A stretch of 64,000 bases of DNA from Ciona savignyi (GCA_000149265.1 CH002344.1:1002587-1066586); one strand, 5' to 3'; counted from the first letter of the stretch, positions 22,200 through 33,165 are shown. Notes: a model not told the origin generated them from the sequence alone. A program made the numbers and translations.

Positions 22200-23353
22200 A
22201 CTTGTGAGAATGAAAGAAACACTTTGTGGCCACCATTCAGCGTTTGTTGCAAGCTATTGATATATTATGTTGATAAACTGTAGAGTTTTTTACTATGGTA
22301 GATGCACAGCATATGTTTTATTTTACTATCATAGCACAGTGCTGGTTGCTCTAATGCAGCAGGATGGACATTGTTATGTTGTTTACATTGATATTCACTA
22401 TTTCCATCCAAATAAAGTTTATCTGATAACCTTAAGATTATTGTGTTATTATTATTACTATTTTAAAGATTAAAGAACAATCAGATTTGCATTATATTAA
22501 TATAAAACATAGTGTAGGACTTGTAAATGCATTTCTTTATTAGCTATCTTTGTTCCACCATTGCACTATGCAACAGACATTTTTATTCTGTGATGTTTCA
22601 TATAAATAATTCTTCATATTAATTTACTGTCAACCCATTAGGTTTTAATGTAATATAATTGATTATAAACAATTAAAATGTATTTCCTGTCCAGTTTTTT
22701 TATTTCATATTAGTATGTTGCATCATTGTAATTTATCTTTTGTAGATTAGTGTGCAGCCAATATTTTTTCATTGTTGGCAAAGCTTGTGGCAACTTTGTA
22801 TATGTTTATCATAGATCAATGTGTGGCTAGCTTTATTCTTCAAATCAAAGTTTATGGCGTGTAACTTCATTATTATTTCCTACGTTCCACTTGCAACTAA
22901 ACTAAAGCTAAACAATTTAATCTGTAAACTGATTTATTTTCATTTAACTTTTTATTGCTTTGTCATAGATGAATGTGTGGCGAGCTTTTTATCGTCGTCA
23001 TTTAATTATTACTTTACCCATGCAGCTTGGTGATGTAAACACCTTTGTCACATTTTCATGTAAATAATATTTCATTACCATCTATATAAACACCATAATG
23101 TTTTTTATTTAAAACAGTTTTAGAAGAAGCAAACAAATTTAAAATTAAACGTGACGTAACACTATTCATTTCTTGCTGTATGTCATACAAAAGCTTTGTT
23201 TATTTATGTTTAATATGGACCGTTTGTTTTGATTTTAAATTACATTCCGTTGTACCAACTGCAACCTGTAACCATAGAACGCTCTCTAGTGCATTTTCTG
23301 CCCAGCTCTTTACCACCTTATTTTCCCGATGAAAACTTTTTCTTATTACATTA
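22200..23353. other. Spacer after the Kelch gene
   Basis: Presumed 3' UTR, then AT-rich DNA. A loose duplication (catagatcaatgtgtggcta at 22812, catagatgaatgtgtggcga at 22966) is visible. Confidence 0.5.
22411..22416 (+). terminator. Candidate polyadenylation signal of the Kelch gene
   Basis: AATAAA about 210 bases after the Kelch stop codon, in AT-rich sequence. Assigned by position only. Confidence 0.4.
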
Positions 23354-23639
23354 GTCCGGCCCGTTGTAACGGTTAAGTGCGTCGCCTTTCAATCGAAAGG
23401 TTGCAGGTGCGAAACTGGTCGCTAGCTAGTCGGTTGTGTCCTTGGGCAAGGCACTTTACGGGCATTGCCTGAACCCAGCGGATTAATGGGTTCTACCAAA
23501 CTGAAGAAACGTGTCTATCATATACAACACACTGCAATAGCTCCGGTAAACCGACGATGGGCGCGAGGTGATCTGATTGCCCGTGTGTTAACCCCCTTGG
23601 TTTTCACATTCACGGGGATAAAGATAAATATCCTATTCC
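23354..23639 (+). mobile_element. SINE family 1, nearly full length
   Basis: Head, core and 3' end all present, close to the 30670 copy; ends tatcctattcc. Confidence 0.92.
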
Positions 23640-23662
23640 AACATAACTAATAAAGGTGTATG

Positions 23663-23979
23663 TTTTTAGTCTCGTGGTGTCCCCAGCCTCACCGGGCACA
23701 CTTTGCGAATAATACAAAAGTGTTTTGTTCCAAGATAATTTAAATGAAAGAAAGAAAATGAGCAGAAAATATTATAGAACTAATGTTAAATGATACGACT
23801 TAAATGGATAGACACTGAACGCGTAATGTCATATTTTGCACAGTTACAATATAAAATCAAAGCAAAGTATACAAACAGACCGATTTTACCTACGAATATT
23901 TAACATTTTTAGCAGCTGAAGAAGCAAGTATCAAATACTCACAAGAGCTTGTGATTTTAATGAAAGTTTATACGGATAG
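23663..23979 (+). repeat. Dispersed repeat pair R2, left half, split by the LINE
   Basis: Aligns with 6760-7149; continues at 28501-28625 after the LINE. Confidence 0.85.
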
Positions 23980-24000
23980 ATATAAACTTTCATTAAAATC
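23953..24000. repeat. Perfect 20-base inverted repeat at the LINE 5' junction
   Basis: Bases 23953-23972 (target DNA) are exactly reverse-complemented at 23981-24000, with an 8-base spacer cggataga. The inverted copy is absent from the empty-site repeat near 7140, so it arose with the insertion. Confidence 0.92.
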
Positions 24001-24084
24001 ATTCTATTTGAATAAGGTCTTAGATTAAGAAAAAGTACTATTTGAATAAGTTGATAATATTTGAATAAGTACAACTTAAATAAG
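24001..24084 (+). promoter_or_regulatory. Stacked spliced-leader relics at the LINE 5' end
   Basis: ATTCTATTTGAATAAG occurs exactly at 24001-24016. Its last 13 bases recur at 24038-24050, its last 12 at 24058-24069, and a 10/13 match ends at 24084. Copies decay with distance from the 5' end. The identity with the Ciona spliced leader is from memory. Confidence 0.8.
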
Positions 24085-24098
24085 CCTTGCAAAAAATC

Positions 24099-24923
24099 AT
24101 GTCGCCAGCAACACCAAAAAAGCCTGCTGCCACAACAACACTCATTGCCAAAATGGATAATGTTCTTGAGCAAGTTTGTGCAAACAAGCAAGAGCTAAAT
24201 TCTAAGTTGAATGCTGTCCTCACTGAGCTGCAGGACATCAAACAAAGCCAAGCATTTCTCTCTAAAAAATATGATGCTCTATTGAATCAAAGTAATAAAA
24301 CAAATGAGGAAATGAAGAATATGAAGTTGGAAAATGCAACCCTAAAAAATGATATAGAAGAAATGAAAAATGAAGTAAAATTATGTAAAAAATCAATTAA
24401 CGCACTAGAGCAATATGGAAGAAGGGGTTGTTTAGAAATAAAAGGAGTCCAATACAATGATCAGGAAAACACTGATGATATTGTTATTGCTGTAGCGAAA
24501 AGTATCGGGGTTAACATCACAAGATCAGACATCAGCATTTCACATAGACTTGGACCATTTCGAACTGCTACCAAAAACAATCAGCCAACAACCATCATTG
24601 CAAAGTTTACTAGTAGAAAATCCTGTGATAACGTATACAACAATAGATCAAAACTTCACAAACCATACACTCCTGGATCCCAACAATCTCGGATATATAT
24701 AAATGAAAGTCTCACAAAGGAAAACCGAAGATTATTCAATAACTGTCTCCAATTCAAAAAAAGCAACAACTACAAATTTTTATGGACAAGGAATGGAGTA
24801 ATTTTATTGAAGCGGGATGATGCAAGCAAAACAATCACCATTACAGATGAAGAAGACCTTCAAAGAAATGAAATTCCAATCAACATAACCAGTAATCATC
24901 CAGTAACTAGTAATATTGTTTAA
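24099..24923 (+). CDS. LINE ORF1 protein (coiled coil plus RRM-like nucleic-acid binding domain)
   Basis: The ORF is intact and encodes 274 residues from the ATG at 24099; an upstream TTG in the same frame is an unlikely start. The N-terminus is Lys/Pro/Ala-rich. A long heptad-rich coiled coil (roughly residues 15-105, EEMKNMKLENATLKNDIEEM) should trimerise the protein. Next comes the signature YGRRGCLEIKGV of L1-type ORF1 RRM domains, then ISHRLGP and a basic C-terminal domain (FTSRKSCDNVYNNR). Such proteins coat the element RNA and act as chaperones during target-primed reverse transcription. It sits 40 bases before ORF2. Confidence 0.85.
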   Translation: MSPATPKKPAATTTLIAKMDNVLEQVCANKQELNSKLNAVLTELQDIKQSQAFLSKKYDALLNQSNKTNEEMKNMKLENATLKNDIEEMKNEVKLCKKSINALEQYGRRGCLEIKGVQYNDQENTDDIVIAVAKSIGVNITRSDISISHRLGPFRTATKNNQPTTIIAKFTSRKSCDNVYNNRSKLHKPYTPGSQQSRIYINESLTKENRRLFNNCLQFKKSNNYKFLWTRNGVILLKRDDASKTITITDEEDLQRNEIPINITSNHPVTSNIV

Positions 24924-24963
24924 TTAAATTATTAAAACTCTCTAATATAGTATTTACAAAATA

Positions 24964-27900
24964 ATGGCTGACAAAATAATTTTCCAACAGTGTCTGATGT
25001 GTCAGGAGTGTTGCACTGACAATCAAGACAGTATATGCTGTGACCAATGCAATAATTGGATGCACTTATCATGCACTTCCTTAACAAAATCCCAATTTGA
25101 GTCACTTGGTTGTTCCCAAGTTCCATATTTTTGTTCTTTATGTTTTCATAATACCCAATCTCAAAATGTAAGTCCAAACAATAATGTTAATAAGTCATTC
25201 AGTGAAAGTAATTCATTACATGCATGCGAAGATGATGAGGATAATTTAAGTTTTAATGGCAATAGCTTATATTATGGACAAGATAGGTTGAATGGTTTAA
25301 TGATGTCTTGTGCTTCACATGTATCTATTTTTCACTTTAATATCCGTAGTCTAGCAAAAAATAAGTATAGGATTGAAGAGTTTATTACATCATTGCCTAA
25401 TTTGCCATATTTTATTGGGATCACAGAAACTAAGATAAGTAAATTATCTTTAAATAACTATGAAATAGACCAATACAATTTTATTCATAATGACTCTTTA
25501 ACACATGCTGGGGGTGTAGGACTTTATATCAGAAATGATATTTCATATTTGATAAGATCTGATCTAGAACTTGAAATAGATCATTGTGAATCACTGTGGA
25601 TAGAAGTTAAAATAAAGAAAATATCATCTCTAATAATTGGGGTTATATATAGACATCCACTGTTATAATTTTCAAAATTTCCAGAATAAATTGTGTGAAA
25701 CCCTATCATCCACTAAAGTAATTAACAAGGATTATCTCTTATGTGGAGATTTTAACATTAATTTGCTTAGCTCAAATAGACAGGAAAGTGTTGCAAACTT
25801 TGAACAGAGTTTAAAAAGCATTGGTTGCACTAATATAATTACTCAAGCCACTAGATTTTCATACAATTCAATTCCCTCACTTTTAGATCATATATATACC
25901 AATATTTTAACGAAACTAACAGGGGAATTTGTTTATTTGATGCATCTGACCACTTACCTACATTTTGTATTATATATGGCATACAAATTTCTTACACAAA
26001 TTCTAGTAAGTATGTTAAAATTAGGTGTATGAAAAATTTTGTAGTTGAGCAATTTTTAAATGAGTTGCAAAATATTATGTCAGTTGCCACTTCTGAAAAA
26101 AATAATACAGTTGATTTCTTATTTGAGAGGTTTGTTAATAATTTCCAATATGTACTAAATAAGCATGCCCCATTGTGTAACCTTAGCCGAAAACAGAAAA
26201 AAAACCCCTGTATAAACCATGGATTACAAAAGGAATACTAAAATCTATAAAACATAAAAATTGCTTATTTAGAGCATGTTATAAACATAATGACATTGAA
26301 CAGATATTGTATTATAAAAAATACACAAATCACTTAACTCGTATTCGCAAATTGTCCAAGCAGCAATATTATTTTAATATATTTCATGAAAATAGATACA
26401 ATCCTGGTAAAACATGGAAAACTATTAATGAGATAATTGCTCATCGTAATGTAAGCAAACATAGTATATCCGAAATATTATTGGATAATGGTACAAAAAC
26501 GGACGAACCAGAAAAAGTGTGTGAAGTCTTAAATAATCATTTTGCAAGTATTGGCAAAACAATGGCATCGACAATCTCAGATCCGTCGGTGAAATTTTCA
26601 TCCTTTGTGCACTCAAGTGTGCATTCTTTTTATTTGGAACCCACTACTTCTGAAGAAGTATCACAATGCATTAGTAATTTAAAGATAAATAACTCTTGTG
26701 GTCCTGATAATATATCTTCAAAATTTGTAAAAATTGCTAATAGTATTATATCACCCATCTTGGCTGAATTTATCAACAAAAGTATGGATCAGGGAGTCTA
26801 TCCTAAATGCCTCAAAATATCTCAAATCATACCAATTCCGAAGTGTCGCTCTCCAAAAACTGTAAATGATTATAGACCAATATATTTATTGCCAACCTTC
26901 TCCAAAATATTTGATAAAATAATCCATTTTAGATTATATTACTACTTTAACAAGTATGATCTATTGACACCATGTCAGTACGGCTTTCGTACAAATCATT
27001 CCACTGAACTTGCAGTGACCTCTATACACGAACAAATGCTTTCTAATTTAGATTCAGGAAAAATAACATGCTCTATATTCCTGGATCTACAAAAAGCTTT
27101 TGATACAATTGATCATTCCATACTATTGCAAAAAATATTTTTATATGGTATTAGGGGAGTCCAGAATGATTTGTTTAAGTCGTACTTAAGTGGTCGTCTA
27201 CAGTGCACCACTGTTGGCAACATCAGATCACTGTATAAATCTGTAGATTGTGGTGTACCGCAAGGTTCAGTATTGGGCCCACTGCTCTTTTCTATATATG
27301 TGAACGATCTACCTACCTCTTCTAATTTTCAAACTACTTTATTTGCTGATGACACCAATCTACATATGTGTGATTTTTCATTTTCTAACTTGCAATATAG
27401 AGTAAACTTAGAAGTTAATAAGGTTGATGTGTGGCTGAGGGCAAATAGGTTATCGTTAAATCACAGTAAAACTGTTTTTATGCTGATACATAATCATAAA
27501 AACAATTATCAATTTAATGTAGTAATAAATAAGAAACCTGTCCAACAAACCAATAATATTCGTTATCTTGGTGTTATACTGGATCATAAGCTAAAATGGA
27601 ATATGCATATCATGAATCTTCGAGACAAATTGTCTAGAGTTTGTGGTGTTTTCTGTAAACTAAGAAGGTATGTAAAACAAAATACTTTCAGATGTGTATA
27701 TTTCTCTTTATTTCATAGTCATTTGCAATACTCAATTATTAATTGGGGAAGGGCTAACACATCAGCAATTCATCCATTAGAAATGTTGCAAAACAGAGCT
27801 CTTCGACATATTTTATTTCGATCCAACAGAGATCATGCTTCTCCCTTATATAATGAATTAAAAATTATGAAAATTCACGATATTTTTATTCATGAAATTG

Positions 27901-28166
27901 GAAAATTTGTGTACAAATTTTCAAACAAAAGCTTACCAAGTTATTTTAATCATTTTTTCACGCCACTTGATGCCATGCATAAACATGCCACTAGACAAAA
28001 GGATATTGGTACATTTTATCATCCGAGAGTGCGTACCAATTATGGAAAAAGTATGCTACAATATCTTGGACCATGTGTGTGGGGTGAAATACCGAATGAC
28101 TACAAGTGCATGTCATTTAACTTATTTAAACTTCGCTTCAAGCAATATTTAATTCAAATGTATTAA
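24964..28166 (+). pseudogene. LINE ORF2: PHD-like finger, AP endonuclease, reverse transcriptase (frameshifted)
   Basis: The reading frame changes near 25660, 25930 and 26215, so no single product is possible from this copy. In order it shows a PHD-like zinc finger at the N-terminus (CLMCQECC, CCDQCNNWMHLSC, FCSLC), then an AP-type endonuclease (FHFNIRSL, GITETKI, IGVIYRHP, CGDFNINLL, LLDHIYTN). A reverse transcriptase follows with intact catalytic motifs (LDLQKAFDTIDH, VPQGSVLGPLLF, LFADDTNLHM) and a C-terminal extension ending FKLRFKQYLIQMY. Each shift looks like a one- or two-base indel rather than deep decay, so the insertion is fairly young. An endonuclease/RT of this kind makes new copies by target-primed reverse transcription. 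Confidence 0.88.
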
Positions 28167-28500
28167 TTACGGACAATGCAATAGTCTCAATTGTTACACT
28201 ATCTGTCAATCAACCTGTTTATAACTCTATATTTTGTTTCACTGTAACTTGTTTACTGCAAAGTACTATAAAATGATACGTTTATTAAAGGTTTTGGCCT
28301 GTGCAGCATTGTATTTCGTTATTTTTTTTTATATTTATTTTTTTTATTTATCTAAATAAACACAAAGGGTGCAGCTGACTCGGTGACTTTTTGGTCTTTC
28401 GCTGCATCCTTTGCTGTACATTACTGTGCATTACTGTATATATTGTTGTCGTTTGTAAAAATGTGATGTCAGCATAAATTAAATAAATTGAATTGAATAG

Positions 28501-28625
28501 ACGAACCTTAATTTGTATTATAGTCTATACCAACTAAGCCAAGGTTTATGTAAACTTAATATTTTGAATAATTGACAAGGAATACACCCGCTCATAATCA
28601 ATAAAAATGTCCGCACGATCAGCCA
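28501..28625 (+). repeat. Dispersed repeat pair R2, right half, after the LINE
   Basis: acgaaccttaatttgt ... ccaactaagccaaggtttat matches 7150-7265. Confidence 0.85.
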
Positions 28626-28929
28626 ACATGTCAAAGGGTTTTCAACAGGTTAGGTCAAGTTTCAAACATAGACATCAATTATAAACCCCTGAATCACTAA
28701 CTACATTTATTATTTTTTTTTCTTTCGACTAGTTTCGATTTCCCATTTGTCCTTCACCCATACCAGTGCCTTGTGAAAAAAGCTATGAAATGTGAAATAT
28801 TTTACAACAGATGTATATTAAACATATGTGAATAGTAAAATAATATATTTCTAACAAAACAATTTATATTTCTTTGCAAGAAAGGTATTTTTTTGCTTCT
28901 GAACACGGTGTGGCGCACTTTGTTTTAAC

Positions 28930-29219
28930 ACGTTGGTAAGACGTGTATTAAGCATAGAGTGGTACGGTCGTGTGGCCAAATGGTTAACGCGACCGATACA
29001 TATACCGACTACTATACAAAAACGGTCTAAGTGACGAGCCCATCATGGGTTCGAAACTTGGCTCGGCTAAAAAAAAAAAAAATTAAGCATAGAGTGTACG
29101 GTCGTGTGGCCGAATGGTTAACGCGACCGATACATATACCGTCCACTATACAAAAACGGTCCTAGGGACGAGTCCATCATGAGTTCGAAACTGGGCTCGG
29201 TTAAAAAAAAAAAAAAAAA
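28930..29219 (+). mobile_element. tRNA-derived SINE, family 2, tandem dimer cut by the gap
   Basis: Two units with head GGTCGTGTGGCC-AATGGTTAACGCGACCG, a B-box-like GGGTTCGAAACTTGG and a poly-A end. Each is preceded by ttaagcatagag, which recurs after the gap at 29343, so a third unit may be hidden there. Confidence 0.88.
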
Positions 29220-29319
29220 NNNNNNNNNNNNNNNNNNNNNNNNNNNNNNNNNNNNNNNNNNNNNNNNNNNNNNNNNNNNNNNNNNNNNNNNNNNNNNNNN
29301 NNNNNNNNNNNNNNNNNNN
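29220..29319. other. Assembly gap (100 N)
   Basis: A round 100-N placeholder between two poly-A runs, probably collapsed SINE family 2 copies. True length unknown. Confidence 0.98.
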
Positions 29320-30281
29320 GTTAAAAAAAAAAAAAAAAAAAAATTAAGCATAGAAGTTCTCTATGCTAACCATATAGTTTACAAAGTCTCTGATTCTGTA
29401 GTGGCCAATACAACGTTAATTGGATTTGAAACTGGGCATTATAAGATAGAGGACGACGTGAAACCGTAGAATTCTGATGTAGAAATAAACAAAATAGAAA
29501 ATCCATGCGTAGTCCCAAGCATGTCATATTGTGAGCGAGTAGTTGCGCTTTCACCGCCAGTGAAAAGGTATTTGGTTGTTCTTATTATGGTTTCTCTTCG
29601 GTTCCGAAGGAAACAATTTTTACTTTTATTTTTTTTTGTTTATTATGGGACGTTAAAGCAAACTATTCACTGCTTTATATGCGGTTGAGTTTCGGGGTAT
29701 TTTAAGTAGTTGCCATCCTTTACACACCCATGAAAAAACCTTATCTTTATCCTAATGGATATCAATGTGCATTATTAAACGTTCTTTCATGATCTTAGCG
29801 CGTATTTATTATCATATAAATAATTGCGTTGCTTCCAAGTCTATGTCTACATCAGAAATGGAGATGGCATTGTTCTTTCGTCAATCAAAATCGCACAATT
29901 ATTCCGCCATTGTTATTCCGCCAACTCTGACACTTCGGATGATTTGTCTTCTTATATTTAGTATTCATTCAACGCAGAGATGTTTATAAAGCTGAAACGC
30001 ACATAACCAAGTGTGTAGACTATTTATTAGTTTTGTGATATCGTAGGTTCAAAGTAGGAACGAGCACACATAATTTTAAGGTAAGTGACTTTTAAAAAAT
30101 CTGGATTAATCAAAGAAACCAAAGCATATTTGTAGCACATACCATAACGTAAATAATTCATTTAGAAACATATATCAAGTTAATTAGTAAATCGCGAACC
30201 CATTAGCTTTTGCTTGCAGAAAACACAGGATACAATTTGTCGTATACAAGGTAAACCAAGTGTAATTAGGTAACCAAGGGT
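29320..30281. other. Spacer after the SINE array
   Basis: Begins with poly-A and the ttaagcatag flank. No gene recognised. Confidence 0.5.
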
Positions 30282-30529
30282 GTCCGACCGTTTAGTCTGG
30301 TAGTTTAGTGCGACGCCTTTCAACCGAAAGGTTAAAGTTTGAAACTGATCTCTAGCTAGTCGGTTGTGTCCTTGGACAAGGCACTTAGCGGACATTGCCT
30401 GAAGTCAGTGGATTAATGGGCTCTACCAAATTAAAGGAACGTCTAGATAATACACAAAACACTGCAATAGCTTTGGTAACCTGGTTTTTCCATTCACGGG
30501 GATAAACATTAATATCCCAATCCCATCCT
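30282..30529 (+). mobile_element. SINE family 1, diverged with a 3' deletion
   Basis: Subfamily with head gaccgtttagtctgg; lacks about 60 bases after tttggtaacc. Confidence 0.85.
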
Positions 30530-30669
30530 TATGTTCGTATTGAAGTTCCCTATCAATTTATATCGGTTTAAAGTGACTCGCTGTTATATTATCTATATTA
30601 TATTTAGTTTAATTAAAACTACATTTTTCTTATTTATTTCACCCAATGAGCTAAGCTATCGAATATGTT

Positions 30670-30988
30670 GTCCGGCCCGATGGTCTAGCGGTTAAGTGCG
30701 TCGCCTTTCAATCGAAAGGTTGCAGGTGCGAAACTGGTCGCTAGCTAGTCGGTTGTGTCCTTGGGCAAGGCACTTTACGGACATTGCCTGAACCCAGCGG
30801 ATTAATGGGTTCTACCAAATTGAAGAAACGTGTCCATCACATACAACACACTGCAATAGCTCCGGTAACCCGACGATGGGCGCGAGGTGATCTGACGATT
30901 GCCCGTGTGATAACCCCTGGGGTTTTCCCATTCACGGGGATAAACATGAATATCCTATCCTATCCTATCCTATCCTATCCTATCCTAT
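30670..30988 (+). mobile_element. SINE family 1, best-preserved copy
   Basis: Complete head, core and a (TATCC) tail of six to seven repeats, so probably the youngest copy in the window. Confidence 0.95.
30955..30988 (+). repeat. (TATCC)n SINE tail
   Basis: Six to seven tandem TATCC units at the end of the best-preserved family 1 SINE. Confidence 0.9.
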
Positions 30989-31359
30989 GTCTGTTTCGAG
31001 CGTTCTGCAAAAAAAAAACGTATAACTAGAGAGTGACAGCCTTATTTTAATTAACTACCACCATTTGTAAAGCAGATTTTAATGTAACATATATAAATAT
31101 AAAGAGATATAATGTGTCCCTGAATTAACAGACCAGTCTTGTTTACAGTGTTTAGTTTAAAAGTATATGCTTTCGTTAGATTTGTGCATGTCTGATAAAC
31201 AACATTGCTGATTGTAATATTTTTGTTTTTGCTAGAATAAACGCATGGCCCCTAAATTACAATTAACATCTTTTTTACAAATGGTGGTGGTTGAAAACGA
31301 TCTTAATTTAACAACATATAAACATTTTTGATATTTATTACACTCGTTTTTTTATTCAG
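30989..31359. other. Region upstream of the Fringe gene
   Basis: AT-rich; should hold the promoter, but no specific site was identified. Confidence 0.45.
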
Positions 31360-31378
31360 ATTAGCTTAATTCAAAAAC
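31360..31378 (+). promoter_or_regulatory. Short 5' UTR of the Fringe gene after an acceptor-like AG
   Basis: A T-rich tract ending in tttattcag (AG at 31358-31359) lies 19 bases before the ATG. It is a candidate spliced-leader acceptor, or the end of an intron in the 5' UTR. Confidence 0.5.
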
Positions 31379-32347
31379 ATGGATTTGCCCCGTGTACAAT
31401 TTATAAGACTTGGAAAAAAGAATTTGTTGAAGATTATTATTTTACTCTCAATCTGTCTAACTGCATCAATGCTGACAAAGCTTTTGGTTCAAACCTTAAT
31501 GAGAACAAATTCTGGTTCAAACTTCAATGGTGCAGGAAGTGTAGGCGTTACTTTGAATGATGTGTTTATCACCATAAAAACAAGCAAGCAATTCCACGAC
31601 ACGCGTCTTCAGGTTATCCTTAATACGTGGTTCAATCAAGCACGGGAACAAACGTACATTGTCACAGACGACGACGATCTGGAATTAAACATCGCCACCA
31701 ACGGACATGCAATTAACAGCGGCTGCGGCAAAACTCATGAACTTTCAGATTTAAGTTGTAAAACAGGTGTGGAATATGATTTGTACATGAAGAGTGGTAA
31801 AAAATGGTGGTGTCATTTTGACGACGACAACTACGTTAACGTTGGTGGTTTAGTGGATATATTAAGACAACTGGACTGGAGAAAAGATGTTTATTTAGGC
31901 AGAAGAAGCAAATTAACGGACTTTAAGGGGAAGTTTTGGGGAAAAACTGTGTATTTTGTATTTGCTACTACGGGCGCTGGTGTCTGCATTTCAAAGACTT
32001 TAGCTGAAAAAATGGAGCCGTGGGCCGGAGCCGGTAAATTTCTAGCGACTTCTAGAGCCTTGGGTCATGCAGATGACTGTACTATAGGATTTATCATCAC
32101 TAACCGGTTAAAAGTAAATTTAACCGTCACTAACCTATTTCATTCGCACATGGAAAACCTTGCCAAATTAGATCCTACCACATTACAAAAGCAAGTTGTG
32201 TTTAGTCACCGAACACTAAACATCATAAACATCACATCTAACCTGACCAACACCAAGGTGTTTGATCTAATCGCTGACCCCACAAGATTTTATTCTGTAC
32301 ATTGTCTTGTACACCCAGAATCATTTTTCTGTAAATTTGCGAAGTAA
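31379..32347 (+). CDS. Fringe-type beta-1,3-N-acetylglucosaminyltransferase
   Basis: Fringe enzymes extend O-fucose on Notch EGF repeats with GlcNAc in the Golgi and so tune ligand choice. This is a single uninterrupted 322-residue ORF. A short cytoplasmic head is followed by a hydrophobic signal anchor at about residues 17-37. The catalytic region reads ITIKTSKQFHDTRL, then EQTYIVTDDDD. The metal-binding DDD is at residues 148-150 in CHFDDDNYVNV. The stretch ATTGAGVCIS and the motifs HADDCTIGFI and LFHSHMENL follow, as in Fringe. The C-terminus, SVHCLVHPESFFC, matches the family end. Family members are usually 320-380 residues, so it looks complete. It is oddly intronless, while its neighbours have 4-24 exons. 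A tttattcag acceptor lies 19 bases before the ATG. No AATAAA is obvious downstream. It could be the sole functional fringe gene or an expressed retrocopy. Confidence 0.92.
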   Translation: MDLPRVQFIRLGKKNLLKIIILLSICLTASMLTKLLVQTLMRTNSGSNFNGAGSVGVTLNDVFITIKTSKQFHDTRLQVILNTWFNQAREQTYIVTDDDDLELNIATNGHAINSGCGKTHELSDLSCKTGVEYDLYMKSGKKWWCHFDDDNYVNVGGLVDILRQLDWRKDVYLGRRSKLTDFKGKFWGKTVYFVFATTGAGVCISKTLAEKMEPWAGAGKFLATSRALGHADDCTIGFIITNRLKVNLTVTNLFHSHMENLAKLDPTTLQKQVVFSHRTLNIINITSNLTNTKVFDLIADPTRFYSVHCLVHPESFFCKFAK

Positions 32348-32527
32348 TCTGTAGTTACATGAAATCTTGATACGGACAAATCATGTGATTTTTGTTGTAT
32401 TGAGCGTGCCAATCTAAAAAAATAGTAATTTATATTATGGTTATGTTGGAAATTTCGCGGTTCGTTCATTTTTGTGAGCATTATATCAAATTGTGTTACT
32501 GGAGCCTCTACTTCACATTTTTTTACA

Positions 32528-32790
32528 GTCGGTATATGGTTGCGTTAACCATTCGGCCACACGACCGTACATGTAGTGTCTTATATATAATTTTTTTACC
32601 GGGCTTAGTTTCGAACTCATGATGGACTTGTCACCAGGACCATTTTTTGTATAAAAGTCGGTATATGTATCGTTCGCGTTAACTATTCAGCCACACGACC
32701 GTACTTGTAGCGTCCTAATGCACGTCTTACCAAAGTGTTAACATAAAGTGCGCCACATCGTGTTCAAAAGCGAAATAATAATTTGAGGTG
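32528..32790 (-). mobile_element. SINE family 2, tandem dimer, inverse orientation
   Basis: Reverse copies at 32591-32703 (full) and 32528-32570 (fragment). They are followed by the same leader found before the 28930 array (reverse of cacgtcttacc...gtgcgccac). Confidence 0.85.
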
Positions 32791-32795
32791 AATAA

Positions 32796-32856
32796 TTTGC
32801 AACCTTTCGGTTAAAAGGCTTCGCACTAAACCACCAGACTAACTGGGTTTTGTTAA
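32796..32856 (-). mobile_element. SINE family 1, head fragment
   Basis: Only the tRNA-like head in reverse (tgcaacctttcggttaaaag ... ccaccagactaac). Confidence 0.7.
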
Positions 32857-33165
32857 GTCCGGCCTCTTGTTTGCAATTAACATGCGGGTTTATCTTGAAA
32901 GCGATTTTTTTACTTAGACAGATAAGCGGTGTAGAATCCTAGTTCGTGTCTGTTTAAAGGGAAATAAGTGGATTAATAACTAAATAATGGCGAAATAAAC
33001 CCTGCACGTAAACAACGGCGTTACAGAAAAGAACAATGACTTTTACGCAAGGGCCAATGCTTCACACGCGCGTGCACTCAATGAACCGTAATCGGCGGGG
33101 TGACGTCACAATTAAATTGATTGTCTGGGGACTAGCGGCCATATCAGGTTTGACATGTCCAAATA

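Larger units (their letters stand above)
23981..28500 (+). mobile_element. Nearly full-length L2/CR1-like LINE with spliced-leader 5' end
   Basis: The element has ORF1 (24099-24923), a 40-base spacer, a frameshifted ORF2 (24964-28166) and a 3' UTR ending in the AT-rich tail aaattgaattgaatag. The 5' boundary is 24001, where the exact spliced-leader sequence begins. Bases 23981-24000 are a perfect inverted copy of target DNA at 23953-23972. The insertion splits a dispersed repeat whose uninterrupted copy at 6760-7265 shows the empty site between 7149 and 7150. The flanks share only about 4 bases (atag), so the target duplication is very short or absent. The RT motifs and the N-terminal zinc finger of ORF2 point to the L2/CR1 group; the exact clade is not decided. 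Confidence 0.9.

Noticed and set aside
28966-29071. A type II (Ser/Leu-like) tRNA gene
   Set aside because: Repeated in tandem with poly-A ends and found diverged elsewhere; a SINE.
30670-30740. A tRNA gene in the SINE head
   Set aside because: D-loop and B-box-like blocks are present but the acceptor stem does not close and the unit continues into a SINE core and tail, so it is tRNA-derived rather than a tRNA gene.
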